From: Deinococcus multiflagellatus
Lineage (GTDB): Bacteria > Deinococcota > Deinococci > Deinococcales > Deinococcaceae
Assembly: GCF_020166415.1 (NCBI RefSeq)
Contig: NZ_JAIQXV010000001.1
Span: forward strand, 540,919 to 604,918
DNA: 64,000 nt
Reading direction: 5' to 3'
This document shows positions 7,591 to 15,072 of the stretch, one piece after another. Positions within the stretch are counted from its first letter, which is position 1; each line of letters opens with the position of its first letter. The position numbers and the translations under genes are program-made. The notes beneath the pieces were generated by a model, which saw only the letters and a program-made list of their open reading frames with translations, did no database searches and had not been told where the DNA came from.

Positions 7591-7880
7591 CGGCTGTCCA
7601 GGTGCGCGGCCGCCCGGCGGATCAAGTCAAGCACGTCGGGATTTTCGGGCGATTCGCCGCGCGCCGCTGCCAGCAGGTCCTGGGCGATGGTCAGCAGGTG
7701 GGCGTGCTCGCGGCTGACCTTGTAGGGTGTGTCGCGCTTCTCGCGGGCCATGTGGGCGGCGAGGCGGGCCTGCTGGGGCGCTTCCAGGTAGGCGCTGAGG
7801 CGCACGCTCTGGCCGGGGCCTTTCTGGCGCTTGAATTCGCCGGGGCGCAGGCCGCTGGTGTCGGGGTTGGGGTTTGCCAT
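7587..7880 (-). CDS. Partner of AcrVA2-like gene (97 aa)
   Basis: Begins after AGGAG and overlaps the AcrVA2-like gene by 4 nt, so the two are translated together. The N-terminal 25 residues are basic and Gly/Pro rich. Then SVRLSAYLEAPQQARLAAHMARE and following helices suggest a compact helical, possibly ribbon-helix-helix-like, DNA-binding protein. Anti-CRISPR genes are often paired with an Aca regulator. I do not recognise an Aca family, so that role is only a hypothesis. Confidence 0.68.
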   Translation of the reverse strand: MANPNPDTSGLRPGEFKRQKGPGQSVRLSAYLEAPQQARLAAHMAREKRDTPYKVSREHAHLLTIAQDLLAAARGESPENPDVLDLIRRAAAHLDSR

Positions 7881-7938
7881 ATGCTGGGGTCTCCTGTTGG
7901 TGTTCTCCGGCAGGGGTGTCCCCTCCGGTGAGGGGATG

Positions 7939-7968
7939 AAGGGCCCCGCACTGTCTCGCGGGGCCCTT
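7939..7968 (-). terminator. Hairpin between accessory genes
   Basis: AAGGGCCCCGC (7939-7949) pairs exactly with GCGGGGCCCTT (7958-7968). It follows the stop of the gene at 7978 on the - strand and precedes the 97-aa gene. The U-run is poor, so some read-through into the anti-CRISPR pair from the promoter at 8290-8318 is likely. Confidence 0.6.
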
Positions 7969-7977
7969 CGCTTGGGG

Positions 7978-8220
7978 TTACTGCTCGCTCAGGTGGAAGT
8001 TGCCGCCCACGCTGGTCTCGCCGCCGCCGCGCACGCTTTTGTACCCCTGGAACACGCCGCTCATGCCACTGGTGCCGGTCACGCGCAGGCCGCGTGTGGT
8101 GCGTCCGTTCAGCTTGCGGCTGGCCTTCGTGGCGGCTTCGTCATAGCTCTCGGCGCGCACCGTGAAGGGCTCGGTGAAGGTGGCTTCGCTGCGGGGGCTC
8201 ACGGTGTAGGTCTTCGTCAT
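7978..8220 (-). CDS. Small phage accessory protein (80 aa)
   Basis: Starts after AGGAG with a short spacer. Highly Ser/Thr/Gly rich with a beta pattern (EATFTEPFTVRAESYDEAATKASRKL). The last 30 residues are Gly rich (GMSGVFQGYKSVRGGGET). Function unknown. It is driven by promoter copy 3 and could be the first gene of an anti-defence operon that ends with the AcrVA2 homologue. Confidence 0.68.
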   Translation of the reverse strand: MTKTYTVSPRSEATFTEPFTVRAESYDEAATKASRKLNGRTTRGLRVTGTSGMSGVFQGYKSVRGGGETSVGGNFHLSEQ

Positions 8221-8289
8221 GTCGTTCTCCTAGGCTCGGGGTTCCGTGCGGTGTCTCCGCGTCCGGCTGTCTCTCCCTTGCCTGAGAAC

Positions 8290-8318
8290 AGAGTACACTG
8301 TTTCTAGTTTGGTGTCAA
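8290..8318 (-). promoter_or_regulatory. Repeated promoter module, copy 3
   Basis: TTGACA (8318-8313), 17-nt spacer with ACTAGAAACAG, and TACTCT (8295-8290). The upstream CTAGATAG and the downstream leader TTCTCAGGCAAGGGAGAGAC are shared with the other copies. The two CTAG-containing blocks on either side of the -35 may be an operator. Confidence 0.72.
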
Positions 8319-8370
8319 CTATCTAGTTTGAGTGTAAGGGTGAGTCTGCCTATCGCTGTCCCCCAACCGC

Positions 8371-8412
8371 AAAAAGGCCCCCCGCCCAGCGCCGAAGCGC
8401 GAGCGGGGGGCC
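8371..8412 (-). terminator. Terminator of the late/lysis operon
   Basis: GGCCCCCCGC (8376-8385) pairs with GCGGGGGGCC (8403-8412) and is followed on the - strand by TTTTT (8375-8371). It lies about 60 nt beyond the last lysis gene and separates late transcription from the accessory block. Confidence 0.85.
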
Positions 8413-8469
8413 AGGGAACAGCGCAAGATGTCCGAGGGTTTGAATGGGTATCGAAGGATTCTTCGATAG

Positions 8470-8580
8470 TCAGCGAGGAGCCTGCAAAATGGGCGGCACC
8501 TTGACCACCTCGCGGTCGAGGTCACACCCCGCCGCCTGCAGGATGACCAGCAGCACGGCGATCAGTTGACGGGTGCTCAT
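8470..8580 (-). CDS. Tiny lipoprotein, spanin-like candidate (36 aa)
   Basis: The frame starts at an ATG overlapping the previous stop (ATGA). It encodes a hydrophobic signal (LIAVLLVILQAAGC) ending in a lipobox-like AAGC, then a short charged tail with VPPILQAPR. Small lipoproteins at the end of lysis cassettes often act as outer-membrane spanins (Rz1 type). Deinococci have an outer envelope layer, which makes such a role plausible. Its identity as a spanin is inference. Confidence 0.6.
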   Translation of the reverse strand: MSTRQLIAVLLVILQAAGCDLDREVVKVPPILQAPR

Positions 8581-8978
8581 GGGCGGCCCCGGGGCAGGTC
8601 AGGCAGCACCGCCGCCGCATCCGGCCACAGGCCCTCGATCACCTCCGCCGCCTGGGTCACCTGCGCTGGCAGGCCCACGGTCACGCCCTGGGGCGTCACG
8701 GTCACCTGGGGCTGGGCGCTGGGCTGTACCGTGACAGGCGGCGCACTGGGCGCGCTGGGCGCTGTGCCCTCCGCCCCCCACTCAATGGGCCGCCGGGCCG
8801 CGCGCAGGCTGTAGATGCCCAGGCTGGCCAGCAGCACGTAGGTCCACTCGGGGATTTTCGGCCATCCGTATTCATCGGCCGCCGCGCCGTAGACGCTCAG
8901 CGCAATGCCCCCGATGCTGGTCCAGACGGCCTTGCTACGCAGCGGGCTTTTCGGGGGTAGGGTCCAGGTGATCTTCAT
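8577..8978 (-). CDS. Putative holin-like membrane protein (133 aa)
   Basis: The ATG at 8978 overlaps the endolysin stop by 4 nt. Two hydrophobic segments (AVWTSIGGIALSVYG at about 18-33 and TYVLLASLGIYSL at about 46-59) are separated by a short loop. They are preceded by the SPLRSKAVWTS pattern typical of small phage proteins next to endolysins. A long Pro/Val/Thr-rich C-terminal half is cytoplasmic or periplasmic. The position argues for a holin or accessory lysis role. Confidence 0.65.
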   Translation of the reverse strand: MKITWTLPPKSPLRSKAVWTSIGGIALSVYGAAADEYGWPKIPEWTYVLLASLGIYSLRAARRPIEWGAEGTAPSAPSAPPVTVQPSAQPQVTVTPQGVTVGLPAQVTQAAEVIEGLWPDAAAVLPDLPRGRP

Positions 8979-9763
8979 GCACTTCCCTCCGGGGGCAGCA
9001 GGCGCACGCGCCCGCCCGGCAGGCGCACGAAGCGCACCCCGTGGTAGGTCGCGTGGGTGTAGGGTGTGGTCACGAGGTTCCCGGCGCGGTCCAGCAGCTC
9101 CACGATGCCCAGGGGCTCGCTGGGCGTGGGGGCCGCTGGGGGCGGCGTGGGGGCCGCTGACGCCTGCCGCGCCATCGCGTCCTGCCACTCGGGCAGCGGC
9201 ACGCCCGGTAGCGGGTCGGTCCACTGGAAGTGCATGCCGTCCTCGTAGGGGTCAGCCCAGCGCCCACCCCAGTGCCAGCCGCACTCTTCAAAGGTGCGCA
9301 CCACATCGCGGTTGATCTGCATCCGGTCCAGCGGCACCCCGTAGCCGTTCCACGCGGCGTCGAAGTCCAGCGCGGCGCCGAAGGCGTGCACCGAAAGCGG
9401 ACGGTTGCGGTCGTGGCCCATGTGGCGGGGGGCGAAGGCGCCGTTGTAGGTGCGCAGTTTGTCCACCAGCCCCCGGCGGCGCAGTTCGACCCAGGTGGCC
9501 ACCAGAGGCCCGGCCACCAGCTGGTGCACGGTCACGCCCGACACCTCGGCGCCGGGGTAGGGCGGCCAGCCGGGCAGGGCCGTCAGGGGCACCTTGACGA
9601 GGTGGGCCTGCTGCCACGCGGGCGAGGGGGTAAACCACGCGCCCCCCTGTGCGCTGGGCCCGGCGCCGGGGCCTTCGGGGTTGCCGTAGGCGGCCACCAG
9701 CGCGGCCTGGGTGGCGCCGCTGGGGCGCGCGCGGATGGCCGCGGCGAAATCAAATGGGGTCAT
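8975..9763 (-). CDS. Endolysin, M15 family peptidase (262 aa)
   Basis: A zinc D-Ala-type carboxypeptidase/endopeptidase of the M15 (VanY/DacB-like) family, predicted to cleave peptide bridges of peptidoglycan at lysis. Visible signature: SVHAFGAALDFD (HxxGxAxD zinc ligands His and Asp) and GWHWGG followed by DGMHFQW (third zinc His). The C-terminal 60 residues, after a Pro/Ala linker, may be a cell-wall-binding tail. No signal peptide is seen, so export depends on a holin. Coupled on both sides with 4-nt overlaps. Confidence 0.88.
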   Translation of the reverse strand: MTPFDFAAAIRARPSGATQAALVAAYGNPEGPGAGPSAQGGAWFTPSPAWQQAHLVKVPLTALPGWPPYPGAEVSGVTVHQLVAGPLVATWVELRRRGLVDKLRTYNGAFAPRHMGHDRNRPLSVHAFGAALDFDAAWNGYGVPLDRMQINRDVVRTFEECGWHWGGRWADPYEDGMHFQWTDPLPGVPLPEWQDAMARQASAAPTPPPAAPTPSEPLGIVELLDRAGNLVTTPYTHATYHGVRFVRLPGGRVRLLPPEGSA

Positions 9764-10095
9764 GAGGGGCCTCCCCCGCCGTAGCGGGCCAGCAGATCGG
9801 CGGCGCGGCCCTTGATCCAGTCCAGATCAAAGCGCCCCGACACCACGTCGCGCAGAAAATCCAGGACGGTGCCGTGCACGCGCTTGAGGTCGTCCAGTTC
9901 GGTCTCCACCCGGTCCAGGCGGGCGCGGTCCTCTTCGCGGGCGCGTTCGAGTTCGGCCACCCGCTGGTCCAGCCGGTTGCGGTCACTTTCCAGCCGGGTG
10001 TAGGTGGTGTCTTTGCCCTTGCTGAGCAGCGTCCAGATCCCGATGATCAGGGTGCTGAGCAGGGTGATGCCCTGCAGAAGCTCACCGCTCGTCAC
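9760..10095 (-). CDS. Membrane-anchored coiled-coil lysis protein (111 aa)
   Basis: A GTG start at 10095 is chosen because the upstream extension has frame-shadow composition. One N-terminal transmembrane helix (LLQGITLLSTLIIGIWTLLS) is followed by a long coiled coil (residues 30-80, rich in Arg, Glu, Leu). This is the layout of XhlA-type holin accessories or inner-membrane spanins. It lies directly upstream of the endolysin. Confidence 0.65.
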   Translation of the reverse strand: MTSGELLQGITLLSTLIIGIWTLLSKGKDTTYTRLESDRNRLDQRVAELERAREEDRARLDRVETELDDLKRVHGTVLDFLRDVVSGRFDLDWIKGRAADLLARYGGGGPS

Positions 10096-10463
10096 GCGGG
10101 CCTCCAGGCGAGTTTGAGGGCCACCGCCGTCGAGCCGCAGTGCCACATCAGGGGCAGGCACAGAAAGGTCAGCGCGTTGGGCCCCAGGGCCAGCGCGGCG
10201 GCGGCGGCCACTGTGGTGAGCCACACGAAGGCCAGCATCATGCCGGCCATCGCCCAGCGGGGGCGCTTGGTGGTGAGCAGCAGCACGCTGGTCCCGCCGA
10301 ACAGGGCCGCCCAGATCAGGGCGCTCACCTGCCACCCGCCCCAGGTTTCAAGCACCCACAGGCTGGGCCGGGCCACGGGCAGGGCCATGAACAGCGCCAG
10401 CGCGGCCAGGGCGCGGCCGATCAGCATCTGGTCGCGGTAGCGGCAGGTCAATTCGAACGCCAC
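10092..10463 (-). CDS. Four-helix membrane protein of the lysis cassette (123 aa)
   Basis: About four hydrophobic segments (LAALALFMALPVA, SALIWAALFGGTSVLLL, WAMAGMMLAFVWLTTVAAAAALAL and a C-terminal one) suggest a small integral membrane protein. A GTG at 10463 preceded by a G-rich stretch is taken as start; an ATG at 10427 is an alternative. Its place between a secreted protein and the endolysin block supports a holin or membrane helper role. Confidence 0.6.
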   Translation of the reverse strand: MAFELTCRYRDQMLIGRALAALALFMALPVARPSLWVLETWGGWQVSALIWAALFGGTSVLLLTTKRPRWAMAGMMLAFVWLTTVAAAAALALGPNALTFLCLPLMWHCGSTAVALKLAWRPA

Positions 10464-10843
10464 GGCGCCCCCCGGATGGGCACGTCCACCCACACGTTGG
10501 GTGCGGCGCGGTCCTGCACGCGCGCACCCCGAAAGACCCAGTAACCCACCTGCCTCGGAAAGCCCCCGCTCAGGCGGAAATACCCGATGGGCGGGATACG
10601 GCCCCCCAGACGGGTCAGGATGCGGGCCAGCCGCTCACCACCGGGGGGACAGATGGGGGGCAGCTCGATCAGCACGAGGTACTGACCGATCACGTTGGGA
10701 CCGCTCTGGATACGCGCCTCGACGCGGCAGGCCGGGGTGGCGACCTGGGGCGCAGGCCCCCAGGCCACCGGAAGGGGCGGGATCTGGGCGTGGGCGGCCG
10801 AGAGGGCCACCGCGCCCAGGAGGGCGTACAGAATTCGGTGCAT
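10448..10843 (-). CDS. Secreted protein of the late operon (131 aa)
   Basis: ATG at 10843 gives a clean signal peptide (MHRILYALLGAVALSAAHA, cleavage before QIPP). The mature part has two Cys residues (one in PACRVEAR, one in ELPPICPPGG) that could form a disulfide, and a beta-rich C-terminus. The start overlaps the stop of a 22-codon frame. Function unknown; export of a phage late protein suggests envelope or lysis work. Confidence 0.65.
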   Translation of the reverse strand: MHRILYALLGAVALSAAHAQIPPLPVAWGPAPQVATPACRVEARIQSGPNVIGQYLVLIELPPICPPGGERLARILTRLGGRIPPIGYFRLSGGFPRQVGYWVFRGARVQDRAAPNVWVDVPIRGAPWRSN

Positions 10844-10911
10844 CAGGCCTCCAGGGACCGGCAGACAGGACACCGCCCCAGGCCGGGAACTGGGGCAGGT
10901 GGAGGGCGCAT
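10843..10911 (-). CDS. 22-codon leader ORF after late promoter
   Basis: An ATG sits exactly 19 nt after the TGTCACGC box at 10931-10938, the same distance as for large late genes. The frame (MRPPPAPVPGLGRCPVCRSLEA) ends with a TGA overlapping the start of the secreted protein. This suggests that the leaderless transcript is first translated here and passes ribosomes on. CPVC is noted but may be chance. Confidence 0.4.
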   Translation of the reverse strand: MRPPPAPVPGLGRCPVCRSLEA

Positions 10912-10938
10912 GGATTCAGGGTGAAACTGGGCGTGACA
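10912..10938 (-). promoter_or_regulatory. Late promoter motif, lysis unit
   Basis: TGTCACGC, then 19 nt, then ATG. The invariant A (9th base after the box) and T (13th) give CACCCT at the -10 position of a leaderless transcript. It falls right after the tail-fibre stop codon and starts the lysis unit. Confidence 0.68.
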
Positions 10939-10939
10939 C

Positions 10940-13900
10940 CTACGCCAGAGAGGCCACCGCCGCCGCCCGCTCCGCACTGCCCAGGCTGCGCCCGTACCGG
11001 CGCCAGGCCCGCAGGTCACCGTTCAGGGGCAGGGTGCCGCCCGCCCGGTGCCCGACATACAAGGGGTCGGCCGGCATCGTCAGCCCGGCCGCCGACGCGG
11101 TGCCGACCCGGGTGGTCGCCAGCGTGCCGTTGAGGTACAGCCGCACCGCGTCCGCACCGCGCGCCGTGTCGATGTCGAGTACCACGTCATGCGTCCCGGC
11201 CGCAATCGGGATGTTGGCGTCGTTGTAGGCGGTGTTGGCCGTCACCGTCAACCCCGCGTACAGCGTGCCGTCCCCCACGTACAGCAGCAGGCGTCCCGGG
11301 GCCTCGTTGGCGTTGGTCCCCGCCTCGAAGATGATCTGGGTGCCGCCCGTGCTGTTCAGGGTCAGGCGCGCGGCGATGGTCAGCGCCGTGCCCCCGGGGT
11401 CCGCGTGGCTCAGCCCGCGCACCCCACCGCCCTGCAGCGGCCCGAACTGCACCCGGCGTGGCCCGGTCGCCATGAGCGGCCCGGTGCGCCCGGCTGGCAC
11501 CGTGGCGTTTGCCGTGCCGACGCGGTCCACGACGGTCGTGACCTCCAGTCCAGCACCCGTGCTCTGCGACTCTGGATGCCACGCCCCGATGGGCTGCAGG
11601 GCCACGGTGCCGTCCAGCGCAATGCGCCCCCAGCCCGCGGGCTCGGCCGGCCCTTCCAGACCCCCGGTGGAGACGTTGTGCGAAAAGTAGAGGTGGCGCC
11701 CGAACACCACGGGGTTGAAAATCTTCGGCCGGCCGTTCTTGTGCTGCCACGTCTCATAGGGCCGCTGGAACTGCACGGCGGGGCCCGTCGCCTGCCAGTT
11801 CGCCGGGTTCAGCGGCGCCGCCCCCAGGCTCTGCTCTGCCCCGTTCCACCCGGCAAACAGCAGCACCGGCTGGCCACTGATCCACTCGACACTGGGGTCG
11901 GCCTGTTCCTGGGCATACCACGCCTGCCCTGTCACGAAGTCCAGCGGCGTGGTGATGAAGGTCCAGGGGCCGTCCAGGCTGCTGGCCGTGAAAATCCGGG
12001 CGGGGTAGTTGGCCGCCGCCGACAGCAGCTTGCAGGCCATGATCCAGGTGCCGTCCGGCGCGCGGGTGATGTCCGGGTCCGCGTGGCTCGCCAGTCCGTT
12101 CACCGCCACTGGGGTGGTCCAGGGGCCTTCCGGCACGGGGGCCGTGGCGTGCAGCATCGTGGTGCCCACGCTGCCCCAGAGGTGCCACACCCCGCTGGTG
12201 GGGTCCCGCATCAGGCACGGGTAGCGCACCGGCACGGTGGCCAGCTGCGTGCCCTCGGTCAGCCCTTCCAGCGTGGGCGCGGCGCGAATCACTGTCTGGG
12301 TCCTGTCGTCGTAGGCCAGCAGGTACCGGGTGCCGTCCTGCATGAGGTCGAATTCGTTCACGCCGGTGGGCCGCTCGCCCAGCAGGGGGCTGCGGGTCCC
12401 GGTCAGCAGCAGGTTGCTCCACAGCTGCGCGCGGGTGTCGAGTGCGGCCTCGGCCCGCTCGGCGGCCGTGAGCTGCCGGCTGTAGTACCGCCAGCCGCGC
12501 AAGGTGCCGTTGAAGCCTGCCCCCTGCGCCCACACGCCCACCTGCACCGGGGCGTTCAGGCCAGACGCGGGCGCGCTGCCGGTGGCGCTGCCCTCGATGA
12601 CCTCACTGGCCTGCGCGCCGTCCACGTACAGGGCCAGCAGGGCGGTGGTGCTGAGCAGGTTGACCTCCAGGCTCACCGCGTGGCCGGTGTTCAGCGCGGC
12701 GGGGGCGCGCACGCTGTAGGTGCTGCCGTCCGCCTTGACCAGACTGGCGCCCAGGTAGGCCCCCTCGGCCCACAGCACCCAGCTGCCGGCCCCCGACCCC
12801 TGGCGCAGGATGCTCTGCCGGGCGCTGTTGCCGCCCGCCGGGTAGAGATAGGCGGCCACCGTCCAGGCCTGGGCGGCCGAGAGGTTGAGCCCCCCGTGCG
12901 CGAGGTACTCGCCGCCGCCGAACTGCAGGCGATTTTCGCCGTCCACCACGGTCATGACCGGGCCGGTGTTGGCGAAATCCGCATTCTGGGCTGGCGAGGC
13001 GGGCGCGGCGCTGTTCGGCACGGTCTGGGTGCGGCTGCCGGCGGCGGTGGGGGCCTGCTGGGCGTTGAAGGCCCCCAGGACCTGCAGGGTGGGCAGCGCG
13101 GCCGCGGTGACGACGCTCCAGTCGTACCAGCCTTTCCATTCGTTCGCGGTGGCCGTCCAGCCCAGGGCCTGGTTGATGCGCCACAGGGCCAGCCACAGGA
13201 TCAGGTACACCCCCGGGTAGGTCTGCGTCTGCACCAACTGGGGCACACTGGGCTGGGTGAGGTGCGCCAGGTGGTAATAGAAGCTGCGGTTCTGGCCTGA
13301 CCCCTGCAGCGCCGCGTAGGGCAGCAGGGTGAGCAGGGCCGCCTGAGAGCACTCGAACAGGTACCGGGCGCGGGTGCCCAGTGGGGTTCCGGCGCGCACC
13401 ACCGACCAGTCATAGACGCCGATCAGGGCGTAGGCCCAGCCGTTGATGGTGTAGGTGTGCCGGGCCATGGGGTATTCCTCCAGGCTGGGCAGGTGGCTGG
13501 CGCCCTCGGCGAGCTGCGCGAGGCTGCCCCGGTTGCCCCCGGCGCCGATGGGGGTGTCGAGAAAGGTGAAAATTTTGTCGCCCAGCACGCGCCAGCGGTT
13601 GTCCTGGGTGACGTGGTACAGGCGGGCGAGCAGGGAGAGCGCCTGGCCCTGGGCGAGGCCACTGGTCCAGCCCGGGCGCATCAGGTCCGCCTGGTGCTGC
13701 AGCGGCCAGTCGTAGCGCAGGCCCCCGTCGGCGGCGGCGAGCACCTCCCAGCGGCCAGCCACGTTCAGGGCGAACGTGAGCGCACTCTGGCCTTCCTCGC
13801 CGGCCATGTAGGCGCTCAGCGCACTGAGGGCAAACTGCGCCTCGGTGGTGGGGTTCTCGCGCCACACGTCGCCGGTTTCGAGCGAGTACAGCACCTCGAC

Positions 13901-14644
13901 CGCGCCGTCCTGGCGAAAACGCACGCGGGGCCCGGCGACGTGGCCGATCAGCCAGTGGTACTTCATGAGGTAGGGCTGCGTGATGCTGTAGGTGTAGCCG
14001 CTGGCCGCGAGGGGCACGGTCACGCTCTGGTAGGTGCCGGGGTTGGCGCGCAGGTAGTCGCCCGCTTCGTTCACCGCGTCGAGCGCCGCCTGGGTCGGCG
14101 TGATCTTCAGGCCCAGCGTGTGCGGCCGCGCGGGACTGATGACATCGGCATCTTTGGCCAGATCAACCAGCGCGGCGTTCAGGGTGATTGTGCCCTGCCG
14201 GTAATCTTCCGCGTATTGCTGCGCCTGCGCCAGGGTCAGCGGCAGCTGCCCCACGTACTGCAGGCCGCCCACCGGGGGGCTGCGGTAATCCCAGGTGTTC
14301 GCTGGGCCGCCCTCCATTTCGTAGGGCTCAATCGTGAACGTCTGCACTGCGTCGCGCCCGTCGATGGTCAGTGCCTCGCGCACCTCATACCGCGGTGCTC
14401 GGGGGCTGCCGTCCTCACGGTCGGAGCCCGGGAGCTTAAACGCGGTGTCCCCCGCACCCTTGAGCACCAGGGTGTCCCCGGCGCCCACCACGATGCGCGC
14501 GGAGAGTTCGCCAATGGTCGCCCCGGTGCCGTCCGCGAGGCGCTGCAGGGGGCGGAAGCGGATGGTGCCCACCTGCGTGCCTGCCGCAGGCAGGGCGGCG
14601 TGGCCGGGCCACGTGGGGCCGTTCGTCACGGTCAGTAGTTTCAT
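10940..14644 (-). CDS. Tail fibre with C5-epimerase-like, propeller and LamG-like modules (1234 aa)
   Basis: Residues about 1-240 are probably the tail-attachment part. Residues about 250-540 resemble the C-terminal catalytic domain of D-glucuronyl C5-epimerases: GWTSGLAQGQALSLLARLY (about 322), EEYP (about 389) and INGWAYALIGVYDW (about 400). About 560-735 looks like a LamG/concanavalin-type domain. About 750-1010 resembles a GH43/GH32-type five-bladed propeller (SHADPDITRAPDGTWIM at about 855, repeated GPW). About 1080-1230 is a second LamG-like domain. The protein probably binds and acts on a surface polysaccharide of the host. Domain calls rest on motif recall, not on a search. Confidence 0.75.
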   Translation of the reverse strand: MKLLTVTNGPTWPGHAALPAAGTQVGTIRFRPLQRLADGTGATIGELSARIVVGAGDTLVLKGAGDTAFKLPGSDREDGSPRAPRYEVREALTIDGRDAVQTFTIEPYEMEGGPANTWDYRSPPVGGLQYVGQLPLTLAQAQQYAEDYRQGTITLNAALVDLAKDADVISPARPHTLGLKITPTQAALDAVNEAGDYLRANPGTYQSVTVPLAASGYTYSITQPYLMKYHWLIGHVAGPRVRFRQDGAVEVLYSLETGDVWRENPTTEAQFALSALSAYMAGEEGQSALTFALNVAGRWEVLAAADGGLRYDWPLQHQADLMRPGWTSGLAQGQALSLLARLYHVTQDNRWRVLGDKIFTFLDTPIGAGGNRGSLAQLAEGASHLPSLEEYPMARHTYTINGWAYALIGVYDWSVVRAGTPLGTRARYLFECSQAALLTLLPYAALQGSGQNRSFYYHLAHLTQPSVPQLVQTQTYPGVYLILWLALWRINQALGWTATANEWKGWYDWSVVTAAALPTLQVLGAFNAQQAPTAAGSRTQTVPNSAAPASPAQNADFANTGPVMTVVDGENRLQFGGGEYLAHGGLNLSAAQAWTVAAYLYPAGGNSARQSILRQGSGAGSWVLWAEGAYLGASLVKADGSTYSVRAPAALNTGHAVSLEVNLLSTTALLALYVDGAQASEVIEGSATGSAPASGLNAPVQVGVWAQGAGFNGTLRGWRYYSRQLTAAERAEAALDTRAQLWSNLLLTGTRSPLLGERPTGVNEFDLMQDGTRYLLAYDDRTQTVIRAAPTLEGLTEGTQLATVPVRYPCLMRDPTSGVWHLWGSVGTTMLHATAPVPEGPWTTPVAVNGLASHADPDITRAPDGTWIMACKLLSAAANYPARIFTASSLDGPWTFITTPLDFVTGQAWYAQEQADPSVEWISGQPVLLFAGWNGAEQSLGAAPLNPANWQATGPAVQFQRPYETWQHKNGRPKIFNPVVFGRHLYFSHNVSTGGLEGPAEPAGWGRIALDGTVALQPIGAWHPESQSTGAGLEVTTVVDRVGTANATVPAGRTGPLMATGPRRVQFGPLQGGGVRGLSHADPGGTALTIAARLTLNSTGGTQIIFEAGTNANEAPGRLLLYVGDGTLYAGLTVTANTAYNDANIPIAAGTHDVVLDIDTARGADAVRLYLNGTLATTRVGTASAAGLTMPADPLYVGHRAGGTLPLNGDLRAWRRYGRSLGSAERAAAVASLA

Positions 14645-15072
14645 ACGCCTCCCGTCAGGCCGCGCGGCGTTCGCCCGGTGCGGCCCTGTGCGTCGGTGAA
14701 ATTGGGTGAGGTCAGGTCATAGGTATGCGTGCCGCGCCAGGACAATCCACCGAAGCCCTTGGTGGGTTCCGATGCCTCAGCCAGTCGCAGCACGGTCAGC
14801 CACGGGTCGCCGTGGTACAGCCGCGTGGCGTTGTCTAGCAGGCTCACCAGCTCGCTCAGCGCCTCATTGGCCCGCTCCGGGTCCACCCCGCGCGCCACCC
14901 AGCTGACCGTGGCCTGTGCCGCCTGGGGCAGCACCACAGCGGTGCTGACGTACACGCGCCCCGTGGGGGTCTGTTCGACCGTGCCCAGGGGCCGCCAGCT
15001 GGGCAGGCTGATGCTGCACTCGGGGTTCAGGGGCACCCGCACGCCGCCCCCCTGCACGGCGAAGTAGCTCAC
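14641..15072 (-). CDS. Minor tail protein (143 aa)
   Basis: Sits between the tail-tip protein and the fibre with 4-nt overlaps at both ends. The N-terminal half is beta rich (VRVPLNPECSISLPSW), the middle helical (ANEALSELVSLLDNATRL). No known family is recognised; a structural role as fibre adaptor or chaperone follows from position only. Confidence 0.6.
   Translation of the reverse strand: MSYFAVQGGGVRVPLNPECSISLPSWRPLGTVEQTPTGRVYVSTAVVLPQAAQATVSWVARGVDPERANEALSELVSLLDNATRLYHGDPWLTVLRLAEASEPTKGFGGLSWRGTHTYDLTSPNFTDAQGRTGRTPRGLTGGV

Noticed and set aside
8319..8525. 68-codon - strand frame over the late terminator
   Set aside because: Runs through the terminator and the promoter module; the 36-aa lipoprotein frame explains the upstream part better.
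11048..13300. Long + strand frame opposite the tail fibre
   Set aside because: Shadow of a GC-rich gene on the other strand; low-complexity Arg/Gly/His composition.
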